Assembly: GCF_029168945.1 (NCBI RefSeq)
Contig: NC_083605.1
Location: 43,387,659 to 43,451,658 of the forward strand
Length of the DNA: 64,000 nt
Source of the DNA: Cannabis sativa
Taxonomy: Eukaryota > Streptophyta > Magnoliopsida > Rosales > Cannabaceae
Direction of reading: 5' to 3'
Shown: one piece after another, positions 37,939-52,292 of the stretch
How positions within the stretch are numbered: the first letter of the stretch is position 1
How the letters are laid out: the number at the start of each line of letters is the position of its first letter
Notes under the pieces: generated by a model
What the model saw: only the letters and a program-made list of their open reading frames with translations
Database searches by the model: none
Told to the model about the DNA's origin: nothing
Made by a program: the position numbers and the translations under genes

Positions 37939-40900
37939 ACGCGAACCGACACCCGGAGCCTGATCTGGACCTAGACTGAAATCCAGACCCGAACAAAAAC
38001 TTAGACCAGGACTCGAACTCCGACCCGAACTCAAACACAAACTCGAATTCAGAATCGCAAATGGAACTAGAACCGAACTAGGACTAGGACCAGGAATAGG
38101 ACCTAAACCCAACCCCGAACCCAGATTAAAACCCAGACAGAGACCGAAACCCGAAACGAGACTAGGACTCAACCAAAACCTAGAACGAGACCCAAACCCA
38201 CACAATAACCGGGACCTGGACCCAAAATTAGGATAGGGACCTGGGAAATAGAACTAGGACCGGGACCTAGTACCCGACCAAGACCCGAACTTTAACCTAG
38301 GACCCTGCTCGTGACCTGACACCAGAAAAGGAACTAGACAGGGACCCGAGATTGGGATTTGGATCTGGACCCAAGGCGTGGACAAAACCCGTAGTCGGTG
38401 TCTGGATTTGGGACCCAGCCCTGGACCCAAACCCTGACAAGGACCCGAACCCACACCCGGACCTGAACCCAGTCTCAAACCCTAAAGGGGACCCGAACCC
38501 GTACCCTGTGACCCAAAATTGGAACCAAAATCGGAAGTTGACTGGGACTGGAACTAGGACTTGGACTTGGAATCTTAACTAAAATTAGACATAGTTCCAG
38601 AACCGTAACCAGAACAGGACCCGAACTCCAAATCACACCTAAACTTGAATTGGGAGCCAAACCCGGATCCCAACCCAAACCTGGACTCGGGACCCGAACC
38701 CCAACATGAACTCAGACCCAAACATGGAACAAGACTAGTGACACAGAACTAGGGTCGGGACATAGAACCGCAGCCCAGTCTAGATCTTGAACCCAAACTC
38801 AGAAATTGGACCTGGGACCTGAACTAGAACCTAACCGAGACCCGTGACAGTGATCCAGATCTTGACTCAGGATTCGGGTAACGGGGCCTGGAAGAGACCC
38901 CAGTAGTCAGTGTCTAGATATGGGACTCAGACTAGGACCAGAAACTAGACGAAGAACCGAACCCGAACCCAGACCTAGACTTGGGACCCAAAATTAGAAC
39001 CTGAACAAGAATCTCCGAACCAGGACCCTAGAACAAGACTAGGACCGTGACTAGGACCCGGACCCAGACCTAGAACCGAATACACACCTAGGCTCAGACC
39101 CAAAATGAGACTAGAACTCGGGCCCGGACCCGGACCTAGACCTAAATCTGAGACACGATCCCAAACAGAGACTTGGACCTAGATAGGGATCCGGATACGA
39201 ACCTAGACTCTGACCAAGACCCAAACTGGGATCGAAATGTTGGACCTAGATCTGGACCGAGATCCTGGCCCACACCGAAACTTGGACCGGCACTCGGGAC
39301 CCCAACTAGGACTTGGACCCGAACCTAGACCCAAATTTGGAGCCGGACCGGGATCCCAAACAAAACCTGGACTCGAGACCCGAACGCGAACCTGAACTCA
39401 GACCCCAACATGGAACCAAACTAGGGACACAGAACCAGGGCAGGAGCTAGAACAATACCTCAGTCTCGATCCCGAATCCAAACTAAGAAATGGGACCTGG
39501 GACCTGAACCAGAACAACACCGAGACCCGTGACAGTGATCCAGATCTTGACTCGAGATTCGGGTAACGGGGCCTGGAACAGACTAGTAGTCGGTGTCGAG
39601 ATCTGGGACTCAGACTAGGACCAGAACCCAGACGAAGAACCAAACCAAAACCTAGATCTAGACCTGGGACCAAAAATTAGAACCTGAACAGGAATAGCCG
39701 AAGTAGGACCCTAGAACTAGACTAGGACCGTGACCAGGACCCGGACCCAGACCTAGAACCGAACACAGACCTAGCCTCAAACCCAAACTGAGACTGGAAC
39801 TCTAGCCCGGACACGGTCGTGTACCCAGACACGAACTGAGACCCAAACTTGGACCTTAATCTGGGACACGATCCCAAACACAGACTGGACCTAGATACGG
39901 ATCTGGATACGAACCTGTACTCGGATCAAGACCCAGACTGGGATCGAAATGCTGGACATAGATGTGGACCGAGATCCTGACAAAGACCCAAACTTGGACC
40001 CACACTCGGGACCCCAACTTGGACCTTGACGCGAACTTAGACCTAGATCGGGGTCAAGACCTGGACACAAACCCGGACACAGACTCAGACCCGAACTCAA
40101 ACCCACACCTAGAATCAGACCCAAAGCTAGACTCGGACCCGGACCCAAACTCAAACCCAGACCAGGATCAGAATAAAAGACTTAGTCCCAGAGCTGAATC
40201 CGGACGCAGATCGGGATTGGAACTTGGGACTCGCACCTAACCTAGACGAAGACCCAGGAGGCGAACCCACACCCAGAGCTTGATCTGGACCTAGATTGAA
40301 ATCTGAACCCGAACCGAAACTCAGACCAGGACTCGAACTTCGACCTGAACTCAAACCCAAACTCGAACTCAGAATCAGAAATGGAACTAGAACCGAACTA
40401 GGATTAGGAGCAGGACCAGGACCTAACCAAAACCCGAACCAAGATCAAAACAAGACAGAGACCTAAACCCTAACCGAGACTAGGACTCGAACCCGAACCT
40501 AGACTGGGACCCAAACCCACACAATAATCGGGACGTAGACCCAGAATCAGGATAGGGACCTGAGAAACAGAACTAGGACCGGGACCTAGTACCCAACCCA
40601 GACCCGAACTTGAACCTAGGACCCTGCTCGTGACTCGGCACCAAAAATAGAACCATTTTGGGACCCGAGATTGGGATCTGAATCTGGACCCAGGGCTTGG
40701 ACAAAACACGTAGTCAGTGTTTGGCTTTGGGACCAAGCCTTGGACCCAAACCCTGACAAGGACACGAACCCACACCCGGACCTGAACCCATTCCCAAACT
40801 CAAAACTAGACTCGAACCCGTACCCGGTGACCCAAAATTGGAACCAAAACGGGAAGTTGATCGAGACTGGAACTATGACTTGGACTTGGAATAATAAATG

Positions 40901-42184
40901 AAATTGGACATAGATCCTGAATCGTAAACGGACCAAGACCCGGACTCCAAGTCAGACATAGACTCGAATTGGGAGCCGGACCTGGATCCCAACCCAAACC
41001 TGGACTCGGGACCCGTACCCGAACCTGAACTCAAACCCAAACATGGAACCAGACTAGGGACACAGAACCAGGGTCGAGACGTAGAATTGCACCCCAATCT
41101 CGATCTCCAACCCAAACTCAGAAATGGGACTTGGGACCTGAACAAAAACCTAACCGAGACCCGTGACAATGATCCAGATCTTGACTTGGGATTCGGGTAA
41201 CGGGGCCTGGAACAGACACGTAGTCGGTGTCTAGATCTGGGACTCAGACTAGGACCAGAACCTAGACGAAGAACCAAACCCGAACCCAGACCTAGACTTG
41301 GGACCCAAAATTAGAACCTGAACAAGAATCGCCAAACCAGAACCCTAGAAAAGACTAAGACCGTGACCAGGACCCACACCCAGACCTAAAACCGAACACA
41401 GACCTAGCCTCAGACCCAAACGGAGACTGGAACTCAGGACCAGACACGTTCGTGTACCTAGACCGGAACTGAGACCCGGACCTAGACCTAAATCTGAGAC
41501 ACGTTCCCAAACACAGACTTGGACCTAGATAGGGATCCAGATACGAACCTGGACTCGGACCAAGACCCAGACTGGGATCGTATTGGGGAACCTAGATCTA
41601 GACCGAGATCCTGGTCCACACCCAAACTTGGACCCACACTAGGGACCTTAACTTGGACCTGTACCCGAACCTAGACCCAGATCGGGGTCCAGACCAAGAC
41701 ACCAACCCGGACACTGACTCGGACCCAAAGTCAAACCCACACCTAGAATCAGACCCAAAGCTAGACCCGGACCCGGACCCAAACTCGAACCCAGACCAAG
41801 ATCAGAACCAAGGACTTAGACTAAGAACTGAATCTAGAGTCAGATTGGGATTGGAACTTGGGACTCGAGCCAAACCTATACCAAGACCCAGGACGCGAAC
41901 CCACACCCGGAGCTTGATTTGGACCTAGACTGAAATTCAGACCCGAACCAAACTCAGACCAGGACTCGAACTCTGACCCAAACTCACACCAAAACTAGAA
42001 CTCAGAATCGAAAAATGGAACTAGAACCGAAGTAGGAGTAGGACCAGGACTAGGACCTAAACCCAAACCCGTACCCAGATCAAAACCCAGACAGAGACCT
42101 AAACCCAAACCGAGACTAGGACTCGAACCTGAACCTAGACTAGGACCCAAACCCACACAATAGTCGGGACTTGGACCCAGAATA
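37939..42184. repeat. Satellite array, left block
   Basis: 4246 bp built from degenerate hexamers such as GACCCG, GAACCC, GGACCT and AGACCC. The shown strand is rich in A and C and poor in T. Marker blocks GTAGTC(G/A)GTGT recur in two contexts: type A (after GGACAAAACCC, at 38391 and 40710) and type B (after GGGGCCTGGAA, at 38902, 39586 and 41220). Open frames across it are only translations of the hexamer (for example DPDPNSNPDQ or SGSRSRS) in several frames at once, so it is non-coding. The block ends in the TSD GAATA of element 3. Confidence 0.9.
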
Positions 42185-44076
42185 TGTGGGAATTTATTTT
42201 ACCAGGATCTTAGATCTACTCACAAGTATGTTTATTAACACCCTAAATATGAACTTTCTAAAACGATGAAATAAACACATATAAAGTTTAGGAAAACTTA
42301 CATTGGGTCCAGCAAAATATAATGACTCCTTCCGTTCAGATATCTAGCCCTTGATTCCTTTCTGTAGCAGAGCATTATCAATAACTGAACCTGGATCTCT
42401 TTCTCTGAATCTTTGATGCTGAAACTCCTTCTTGCTGAAAGTCTTTTACGATCTTCCTCACTATGATTGAGGTATCACTTGATGTGTGTGGGCACTACTC
42501 ATACACTAAGAATTTCAAAATTTAAGAGGGAAGAAAGAGAGAGGGAGTGGTCAGGCAGATAGGGAGAGAGAAGGCTCAGGTTTTTCTGAATCAGAAGTGT
42601 CAGAAGAAAAGTGTAATTTTCCTAAAGCCTTCACTATCTATTTATAGCATTCCACTAGGGTTAGGTTTGAATTATTTGGCATTAAAATAATGAAAAATAT
42701 CAGAGGTAAATTCCTATAAAAGTGGCCGGCCCTATACTAGTGGATTTGGGCCTCACTTTTTGCAATTTTGCAGTTTTATCTTTTCTACATCTGATTTTCT
42801 CAAAAACGCCAATTTTCTAATTCAACCATTTAAATGCCAATTCTAACTATTTAATAACTATAAATAATTATTAAATAATATTGTCATTTATCATATTTAT
42901 TAATTAAACCATACAAAGTATCATAATTAACAAATATGCCCCTATAACTCTTTCTTTACAATTTCGCCCTTACTTAGTGAAAATTTCACAAATAGACATA
43001 GTCTTATTTGAGAATTATAATTGATTAACCAAAACCAATTACATGAGTCGTACAAGCAATATTATCTCAACTAGTGCGGGGACCATGGGTCTATATAACC
43101 GAGCTTCCAATAAGTAGATCAAGAATTTATTACTAAAATTCACTAACTTATTAATTCTTCGTTGAATCCATGCATAGAACTTAGAATTGCACTCTCAGTA
43201 TATAGAATGCTCTATATGTTCCACCATATAGATGCATCATTAGTTATCCATTGTTATAATCCTAATGTGATCAATGATCCTCTATATGAATGATCTACAC
43301 TGTAAAGGGATTAGATTACCGTTACACCCTACAATGTATTTTATCCTTAAAACACTTGATCGTGTGTAAATGATATTTCAGCTTATGTGAAATGAGTACT
43401 CCACCATTTATGTTCGTTTGGTCAAGCTCGAAGGAGATCATCCTTTGCTTACTATTCGCCAGATAGAAGCTATAGATTCCATGCTTATGCTAGCGCTCCC
43501 ACTCAATTGCACTACCGTGTTCCCAAAATGTACGTATCACCCTGACCTAAAAGTAGGCTTAACTAACAAATCAAAGAACACGAATAGCCTTTCAAGATTG
43601 AGCCTAACCATAACAGGATTAAGAACATTTAATCTAGGATCAACTAGGCGATATTGACTTGAATAGATATTACGGTAAGTTTAATAAATCTAAGACAAAG
43701 TTCAATATCGGTCCCTTCCGATTCATACTCCATGCATCCAACCTGAGCTTTACTTTAACCAATGCTCTAGAAAGAACATAGCACTTCTCCAAATGCAAGT
43801 AAACTCTGTTGTAGATTATCATATCAGTAAAACCCTATGTCCGATAAATCTAGGAAACTTTATTCACATAGTCATGTTTACTTTCCAATGTGTTGACGGC
43901 ACAATAAATAGGATCAAGTATGTGAAAATGGTTTCAGATGAATTTATACATTATGTACATATAATCATGAAATAAATCATGTGAACCATGCAACATTAAA
44001 TGTTATTTCTGATCTATATTAATAAGTAAATCTGATTATATTGAAATGAGTTTTATTTAGGGCATAAAACCCAACA
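42185..44076 (-). repeat. Element 3 3' LTR
   Basis: Minus-strand LTR with the purine tract AAGTGGGAGTT at 44077-44087. About six differences from the other LTR are visible in the first 150 bp. Confidence 0.93.
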
Positions 44077-44087
44077 AACTCCCACTT

Positions 44088-45500
44088 GCACTAATATAAA
44101 GCAAAAAGTACGTTTCAAATAATCTCAACACCTCGATATACAAATCAAGTGTAGTAGTAGTAAACTCCTCGTAATAGGATCTGAAAGGTTGAATTAACCA
44201 CAACCTTTTCTCCACCATTACTCTTCCTTAATCACAAAATTATTGATAATGTGAAATTCCTCTCTATATGTCTACTCTCTTGGGATACTGGATTCTATAC
44301 CTTTGGCAACTACTTTTGGTTAATCAGGAAATTAACACTATTAGTTTAGGCAATTTGGAATGGTGCCAAAAATGTATAGAACTTTCCTTAGACTGAATAA
44401 GTACCTTTCCTGTAACTTTAACATTCAGTCCCTTCCTAGTAGACCTAGAGACTTCAGATAGGTTTTTACACTTCTCCAAAATCACTATTCCACCCCCAGA
44501 GTAACCACCATCTTATCAGAAAGATTTTCTAGCATAAAGGCAAATTTCGAAATCTGATATGGTGTAGTCTAAGAGTCTTAAACACACCCTTATAGACTAA
44601 CATATAGTTCCTCTTCTTAATCTTAAGATTTACTTGATTGTCTTCCAATGGCTTTCTCCTGGATTAATCTTATACCTACTCATTACTCCCACTCAACAGC
44701 AGGTGTCTGGTCTAAGGCATACAATAGCATATCTAAGACCTCTCACTGTTGATTTAAGAAATTCTTTCATGGCTTTATCTTTTCTGGAATAGTTGAGACT
44801 TTTCCTTAGATAAATAAAATCTATGTCTAAGAAGTTGTGAAGCTTCTATAGATTGCCGTTAGAAAGAAAAATGCTTCAGCATCCTACTAAAGTAAGTTGG
44901 TTGCATTAGAGTAAGTAATTACCAAGTATACCACAAGTCATAGGTTTAGATAAACTTAAACCTAGGAACAGGAAGTTTTGTTAAGTCCATTGAATGGACT
45001 TATAAACGAAAATTTCCTTTTATGTCCTTGTAATAGAAAAATTTAGGTTATTCCATGTGAATGGATTAAACCATAGTTCTATTGGCTTTCTTCTTAGTTT
45101 CTTATCTTGACAATCAATTACTTGTTTAAACTCACAATGGATTTTAATCACTAGTGTCTCCCAAGTCATGAGAAGGTGAGTTCTTAGAAACTCTCCCACT
45201 ACGACAAGGTACCCTGAATTATGTCTAATAAAACTAAATGGTATTAACCTCTTTGGTTGTGACAAGACAACAGAGGCAGTGGGATCATCATATGTCAAAT
45301 AAGATGATAGAACACTTTTGGAATCAAGAATTAAATATCTCCTTTATTTGCTACTTTATTTTCAGACTTAGTCATTTTCTTAGAAAGGTAGTATTTGTTT
45401 AAACAAACACTTTCTTATCTATTGACTATGGGATGGTCCACCCCTAATAACTTAGAATGGCTAACAAACCATGGTTAACAGTTCTAGCTTTTCTTAAGAT
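44088..45500 (-). pseudogene. Decayed copia pol region of element 3
   Basis: This is collinear with 12970-14400 of element 1. The conserved open stretch is 45020-45298 (92 codons, with VVVGEFLRTHLLMTWETL). The RNase H traces are in the same places. Stops and frameshifts fill the rest. Confidence 0.65.
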
Positions 45501-47330
45501 TTTGATTAGGTCATCCATGAATCTTGTAATGATTTACATTAAGTATACAACCATTACATCATTCTGAAATTGTATTACCATAGAAGGAATTAGGCAACGA
45601 CTAGTAACTAATCATCAACATGCAACTCGAAATTTCTGGGGAGGTAAGTTTGGATATAATTCAAAAATCAATTTTAATGATCTTTGAACTGCATATCAAC
45701 TAACTATTTCTCCACCCCTATCAGTTCGCAAGATCTTTAACCACTTACCTTAATGGTTTTAACCATTGCTAGAAATTAATGAAATTTTTCAAACATTTTA
45801 AATTTCTTGCTAAAAGGTATAATCTAGAGTTATCGTTTTAAGAATACAACGAAAAACTCATATCCACCCCTGAATGTACATCCATCTGCGAATGAGATGA
45901 ACTACTTTTAGTGGATATAGGCATATTAACTTTTTGCAGAGATTGATCTTGTCAAATCCACTATGAACAAGATACAAGTGCCAAAGATTAAAAAAAATGT
46001 GCTAATGTCTTTTGATGACATAGGTTTAGTTACATCAAAGAGTTCTTAGAATACTGCAAGTGGATCTTGGTCACAGAATACCTAACTCATATTCCATACA
46101 GTTTTAATCCATTAATAGAAGATGGATATTAAACACTTGAGAAAGTGTAACTGTATTGTATTCTGGAATTAGAAATATAAGAAAATTTCTATTTGGAATC
46201 TAAAATTAAAGTCAAAGACTTAAATTTGTACCAAATATAATGAGTAATTCTATCTTAGACCAGCACTATTAATTTAACTCTAAGTCTGATTCGCCCATAC
46301 AAGTAGGAGATTTCTAAGATTGAGGATTTATATCAATTGGGAATAGAATTTCGGGATTATAATCATATGCGTCATTTAATTTCTTAAGAGAAAATATAAT
46401 GACATTAAATGATATATAGACCATTCATCCAATGATATGTTATTGAGCTAATTCAAAATGAATAAGCTAAGAGGAATTAGGATAATTTCGTTTATAAATA
46501 AGAATCCAACGATGCTTCGATTAGTGAAAGACAAAGTAATCTTATTTATGTAATCTTCTTGTTTCATATTGTAAAAATACTAGTCTAAGGTGTCATCAAT
46601 TGATGAACAACTAGATGTTGCATATACAATATTTATCTTTCGAGATCTTACACTATTATGTATGTCTAATGGTGAAAATCCATTAGGGATTTATCTCATT
46701 AGAAAAACAAACATGTTAGACCAACAATGAAGATTCGAAATTAAACTACAACTTAATAACAGAAAATAACATGGTTCAATATAAATTCATACACAATTCA
46801 GAAATTATTAAACATATAGCAAGTAGGAATGACAAGTGAAAATACTAAAACATACAATCCTAAATAATTTCCAAGGTTTCCAACAAACTGATACAGTGTC
46901 CCGGTAGGCGAGAGTCAAAGTATCATTTATTGAATAGAGTTGTCAGCTCATCTAAAATAGAAACCATTCTAGCAACCTTTTATTCGATCAAAATAAGAAT
47001 CCAACGTTGTCCCGGTAGGCGAGAGTCAAGGTTATTCTCATTTTATGAGCTTCCACCATTGTTTCATGTTTTATAAGTTTATCTCTAAGTAGTCACCGTA
47101 GGGAAGAGTCTAATAGAGACGAAAACTTACAAAACACTTATCAAAGGAGATATTACGATGTTAAATGCGTTCAACGAATCACCATCCATAGGGGGACGAT
47201 GTCTAGCGTCTCGAGGTTATATTGAAAACATTTAACTATTGTAAGGCCAACAATGGAGATCGAATATCTTAATAATAATAAAGCTCATTATTTAAAGTGA
47301 GTTGTATTTTCTTTGATTCTCTTTATTTAA
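45501..47330 (-). other. Element 3 internal non-coding region
   Basis: It contains the repeated block TCCCGGTAGGCGAGAGTCAA (about 46900 and 47011). From about 47065 to 47245 the sequence departs sharply from element 1, while both sides remain closely similar. Confidence 0.6.
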
Positions 47331-50300
47331 TCTATTTATTTTAAATATATATTTATTTAATTAAAATTTCCGATTTAGAATAAAAAATTCTAAATGTAAA
47401 TTTTAATTTAATATTTATAAATTTTACTTAGATGGATATGAAAATAATATGAATTATTTCCATCTTAGTAATAATTTCCAATAAATATTTAGAAAAATAT
47501 TCAATTTAAGTTGTTACAAAATTAATTTAAATTAATTTACAACTCAAATTTAATTTTCTATAAATATATATTGCATTTCGAAAAATTAAAGTATTCAAGG
47601 ATACAATTTTCGAAAATGCATGTTAAAATAAAAATTTAATCTTGGAAAAATTATTCTAATTTAATGTTGGCCCAAAATTAATTAATAAAATTAATTTACA
47701 ACAAAAAATGTAATTTTCCTATTTAATTAAATATATAAGAAAAATTTCAAATATTTAAGTATGATGATGAAAATCAACTTAAATATTAATTTTCTATTTA
47801 ATTAAATACACTAGCAAAATACTTCAAGCAAAAATATCACCTATCTAGATTTTCCTTTGACTAATTAATACAATTTCTAATAATATATTTTAATTCATTT
47901 ATTTTAAATTAATCAATTAATGAAAAAATCATTGATTTAAGTTCGTCCAAAATTAAAATAAATAATTTACAACTTTAATCTATTTTTCAAATAAAATTCG
48001 AAATTCCAGCATTTAAGAAATGCAATTTCAAAATTTGATTAATAAAATAAAGAAAAAAAATATATTTTGTAAATTATTTAAATTTAGTTGAAAAATTAAA
48101 TTTCAACTAAAAATAATTTTCTATTTAATTAAGTGTTATGAAAAAGAAATATTTAAGTATCATGATGAAAATCAACTTAAATATTTAATTTTCAAATTAA
48201 TTAAATGTATTAAATTCAAGAAATAAATAATTAAGTGTTGAGAAGGCTTAATTATTAATCTCTAGTTTAATATTAGGAAAAATATACTTAAAATAAATTG
48301 TACCAAAATTAATTATATAAATAATTAATTTCACAATGTAGAATATTTTCCTATTTAATATTAGAAATAATAAGTAGTCTAGAAATAACTATCTAGAAAA
48401 TATCTTATTTGACTAAGTATCTTTTCCACAAAAATTTGAAAAAATATCTAATTTAAGTTGTATTAGAAAAAATCTAGAACTTAAATATTTTCAAATTTAA
48501 ATTTAATTAAATATCAAAAATTAAGTTGTAACCACTTAATTTAAAAATATTCCATTTTAAGTTAATATTCGAAAAGATATTAACTTACAAAAAGATATCT
48601 AAAGAATCTTAATAACCAATGCCTAAAATTCCTCAACTTAATTTTGAAATTTGAAATTCAAAAGATATTCAGATTTAAGTTGATTAGTTATAGATAACTA
48701 AATATCAACTTAAATAGGAATATTTAATGAAAAATTTAAATTAAGCTTCAGAAAGAATCTAGATGGTTATAATTCTATATTTAATTAAATACAAGAAAAT
48801 ACACATAGTTTAGCTTAGAATAAAATTCTTTAAACTATGATTTTCTTAAATTAATTTCAAAATAAATGAAATTAATTATGTTGCTAATCAATTTTATTAA
48901 GTTAAACTAGTTTAATTAACCTAGTACAGTTATTCAAATCAGGCAAATGGGCCTTCACAATTGGGGTGGTTCATGTGAGGGGGTGCTGGGTTCAGTATGT
49001 CGTACCCACTACTATGGCTCCCAACTCTCACACAAGGCCCAAAAGAGAAGAATTTAACCTTAAAATGAACAATTGTTATTAATTGAATAGGCCCAAAAAC
49101 TAAATGGGCCTAAATAAAATCTATCAAGAACTATGACATTTTATTTAGCAACAACAACCTATATGCATCTATAATGAAATTAAACACATAGGCTCACACA
49201 GGCACACTTTGGATGAGTCCTATTATGTTGCTAGGTCATACACAGATGAAAGAAGATTGTAAATATACCTATTACAAATTATTTACTTGACCAAGGGAGC
49301 CATCATATCATTAGATCTGGCAAAAAGTAACCATGGCTATTTGCAATCAAGTAATAATAGGTTTTGAAAACTTACACACAAGCTAAAACACATACTCCTG
49401 CAACAAGGTTAGCTGGATAGTTGGATGTAGGATTTATTTAATTTTAAATTAAATAATTAATTTCGAAATTAAATAATTAATTAAAAAATATTTTCGAAAA
49501 TTTTAAAAAAATATTTGAAAAATTCGAAATTTTAAGAAATTAAATTTAAAATTAAACCTACAATTTTGAAAAATTAGGTTTCAACCAACCTAAATATCAT
49601 TTCAAAATTTGCTAACTACTTTTAAAATTTAAATGTTATTTTATAAATAAAAATTAAATAAAAAATTAACAAAAGGATACATGAATATCTTTTTCAGATT
49701 TTAAATGTAACTTAAATAAATAAAATAACAAAATTTAAAAGTTAGAGAAATATCTTACATCTTTTTAAAATTACATGATTATAGTTATCTTATTTTAAAT
49801 TTAAATAAGGTCAAATTATTTAAAAAGGATTTAAGTTAAAATATTTTAAATCTGACCTTAAATTTAAAAATAAGATAAGATATAATCAAATTTAAAAATA
49901 AGATAGATTATTAAGCAAAAAAGATAGATACTAACTATTTTTAAATTCAAATTACACTAATATCTTGAATTAAATTTAAAAAATATTAAATTAATTCATA
50001 ATGATAATTAGAATTGAATTAGGAATAGTAATAGTATAAATACAGAACTACACGAAAAATCGGAAGTTAATTCCATGAAAAAGCATGAAAAAACGAAGAA
50101 AAACGAAAAAATTGTGAGCTGTACGGACAATTTTCGCGATCGCAGGAAAATTTCAGCACAAGTCCGATTTTTTCGAATCTTCAAAAAATCATAACTAATT
50201 CAAATTAAATTGAAATTGAGTTCTGTAAAAAAGTAATTCCAGAAACAGATATTCAATTATTTTTCACGAAAATTTACAAACACCAATCAACCATCAAATA

Positions 50301-50379
50301 ACACTCAATACAACATGATACCATCCAAAACATCAAACAATCGTTTTAAAGTCCAAATTTCTTGCAAGTAAATCAATTA
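47331..50379 (-). other. AT-rich leader of element 3
   Basis: About 3 kb of AT-rich non-coding sequence, collinear with element 1. The conserved GC-richer island is at 48941-49060, and a GCGATCGC palindrome lies at 50136-50143. No open frame is seen. Confidence 0.7.
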
Positions 50380-50398
50380 CCATGGCTCTGAGGCCAGT
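50380..50398 (-). other. Primer-binding site of element 3 (variant)
   Basis: The minus strand reads ACTGGCCTCAGAGCCATGG, identical to element 1 and with the same two-base change from the initiator-Met site. Confidence 0.8.
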
Positions 50399-52292
50399 TG
50401 TTGGAATTTATTTTACCAGGATCTTAGATCTACTCACAAGTATGTTTATTAACACCCTAAATATGAACTTTCTAAAACGATAAAATAAACACATATAAAG
50501 TTTAGGAAACCTTACATTGGGTGCAGCGGAATATAATGACTCCTTCCGTTCAGATATCTAGCCCTTGATTCCTTTCTGTAGCAGAGCATTATCAATATCT
50601 GAACCTGGATCTCTTTCTCTGAATCATTGATGCTGAAACTCCTTCTTGTTGAAAGTCTTTCTTCACGATCTTCCTCACTATGATTGAGGTATCACTTGCT
50701 GTGTGTGGGCACTACTCATACACTAAGAATTTTGAAATTTAAGAGGGAAGAAAGAGAGAGGGAGTGGTCAGGCAGATAGGGAGAGAGAAGGCTCAGGTTT
50801 TTCTGAATCAGAAGTGTCAGAAGAAAAGTGTAATTTTCCTGAAGCCTTCACTATCTATTTGTAGCATTCCACTAGGGTTAGGTTTGAATTATTTGGCATT
50901 AAAATAATGAAAAATATCAGAGGTAAATTCCTATAAAAGTGGCCGGCCCTATACTAGTGGATTTGGACCTCACTTTTTGCAATTTTGCAGTTTTATCTTT
51001 TCTGCATCTGATTTTCTCAAAAACGCCAATTTTCTAATTCAACCATTTAAATGCCAATTCTAACTATTTAATAACTTTAAATAATTATTAAATAATATTG
51101 TCATTTATCATATTTATTAATTGAACCATACAAAGTATCATAATTAACAAATATGCCCCTAAAACTCTTTCTTTACAATTTCGCCCTTACTTAGTGAAAA
51201 TTCACAAATAGACATAGTCTAATTTGAGAATTATAATTGATTAACCAAAACCAATTACATGAGTCTTACAAGCAATATTATCTCAACTAGTGCGGGGACC
51301 ATGGGTCTATATAACCGAGCTTCCAATAACTAGATCAAGAATTTATTACTAAAATTCACTAACTTATTAATTCTTCGTTGAATCCACGCATAGAACTTAG
51401 AATTTCACTCTCAGTATATAGAATGCTCTATATGTTCCACCATATAGATGCATCATTAGTTATCCATTGTTATAATCCTAATGTGATCAATGATCCTCTA
51501 TATGAATGATCTACACTGTAAAGGGATTAGATTACCGTTACACCCTACAATGTATTTTATCCTTAAAACACTTGACCCCGTATAAATGATATTTCAGCTT
51601 ATGTGAAATGAGTACTCCACCATTTATGTTCCTTTGGTCAAGCTCGAATGAGATCATCCTTTGCTTACTATCCGCCAGATAGAAGCTATAGATTCCATGT
51701 TTATGCTAGCGCTCCCACTCAATTGCACTACCGTGTTCCCAAAATGTATGTATCACCCTGACCTAAAAGTAGGCTTAACTAACAAATCAAAGAACACGAA
51801 TAACCTTTCAAGATTGAGCCTAATCATAACAGGATTAAGAACATTTAATCTAGGATCAACTAGGCGATATTGACTTGAATAGATATTACGGTAAGTTTAA
51901 TAAATCTAAGTCAAAGTTCAATATCGGTCCCTTCCGATGCATACTCCATGCATCCAACCTGAGCTTTACTTTAACCAATGCTCTGGAAAGAACATAGCAA
52001 TTCTCCAAATGCAAGTAAACTTTGTTGTAGATTATCATATCAGTAAAACCCTATGTCTGATAATTCTAGGAAACTTTATTCACATAGTCATGTTTACTTT
52101 CTAATGTGTTGACGGCACAATAAACAGGATCAAGTATGTGAAAAGGGTTACTGATGAATTTATACATTATGTACATATAATCATGAAATAAATCATGTGA
52201 ACCATGCAACATTAAATGTTATTTCTGATCTATATTAATAAGTAAATCTGATTATATTTAAATGAGTTTTATTTAGGGCATAAAACCCAACA
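50399..52292 (-). repeat. Element 3 5' LTR
   Basis: 1894 bp, near-identical to 42185-44076, directly followed by the TSD GAATA and satellite. Confidence 0.94.

Larger units (their letters stand above)
42185..52292 (-). mobile_element. Element 3: complete copia-type element inserted in the satellite
   Basis: 10,108 bp. The LTRs are 42185-44076 (1892 bp) and 50399-52292 (1894 bp). A perfect TSD, GAATA, lies at 42180-42184 and 52293-52297. The satellite sequence reads on without loss across the two sides. Same subfamily and structure as element 1: decayed pol, motif block, AT-rich leader, variant PBS. The left LTR starts TGTGGG instead of TGTTGG on its outer edge. No protein-coding capacity is seen. 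Confidence 0.95.
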
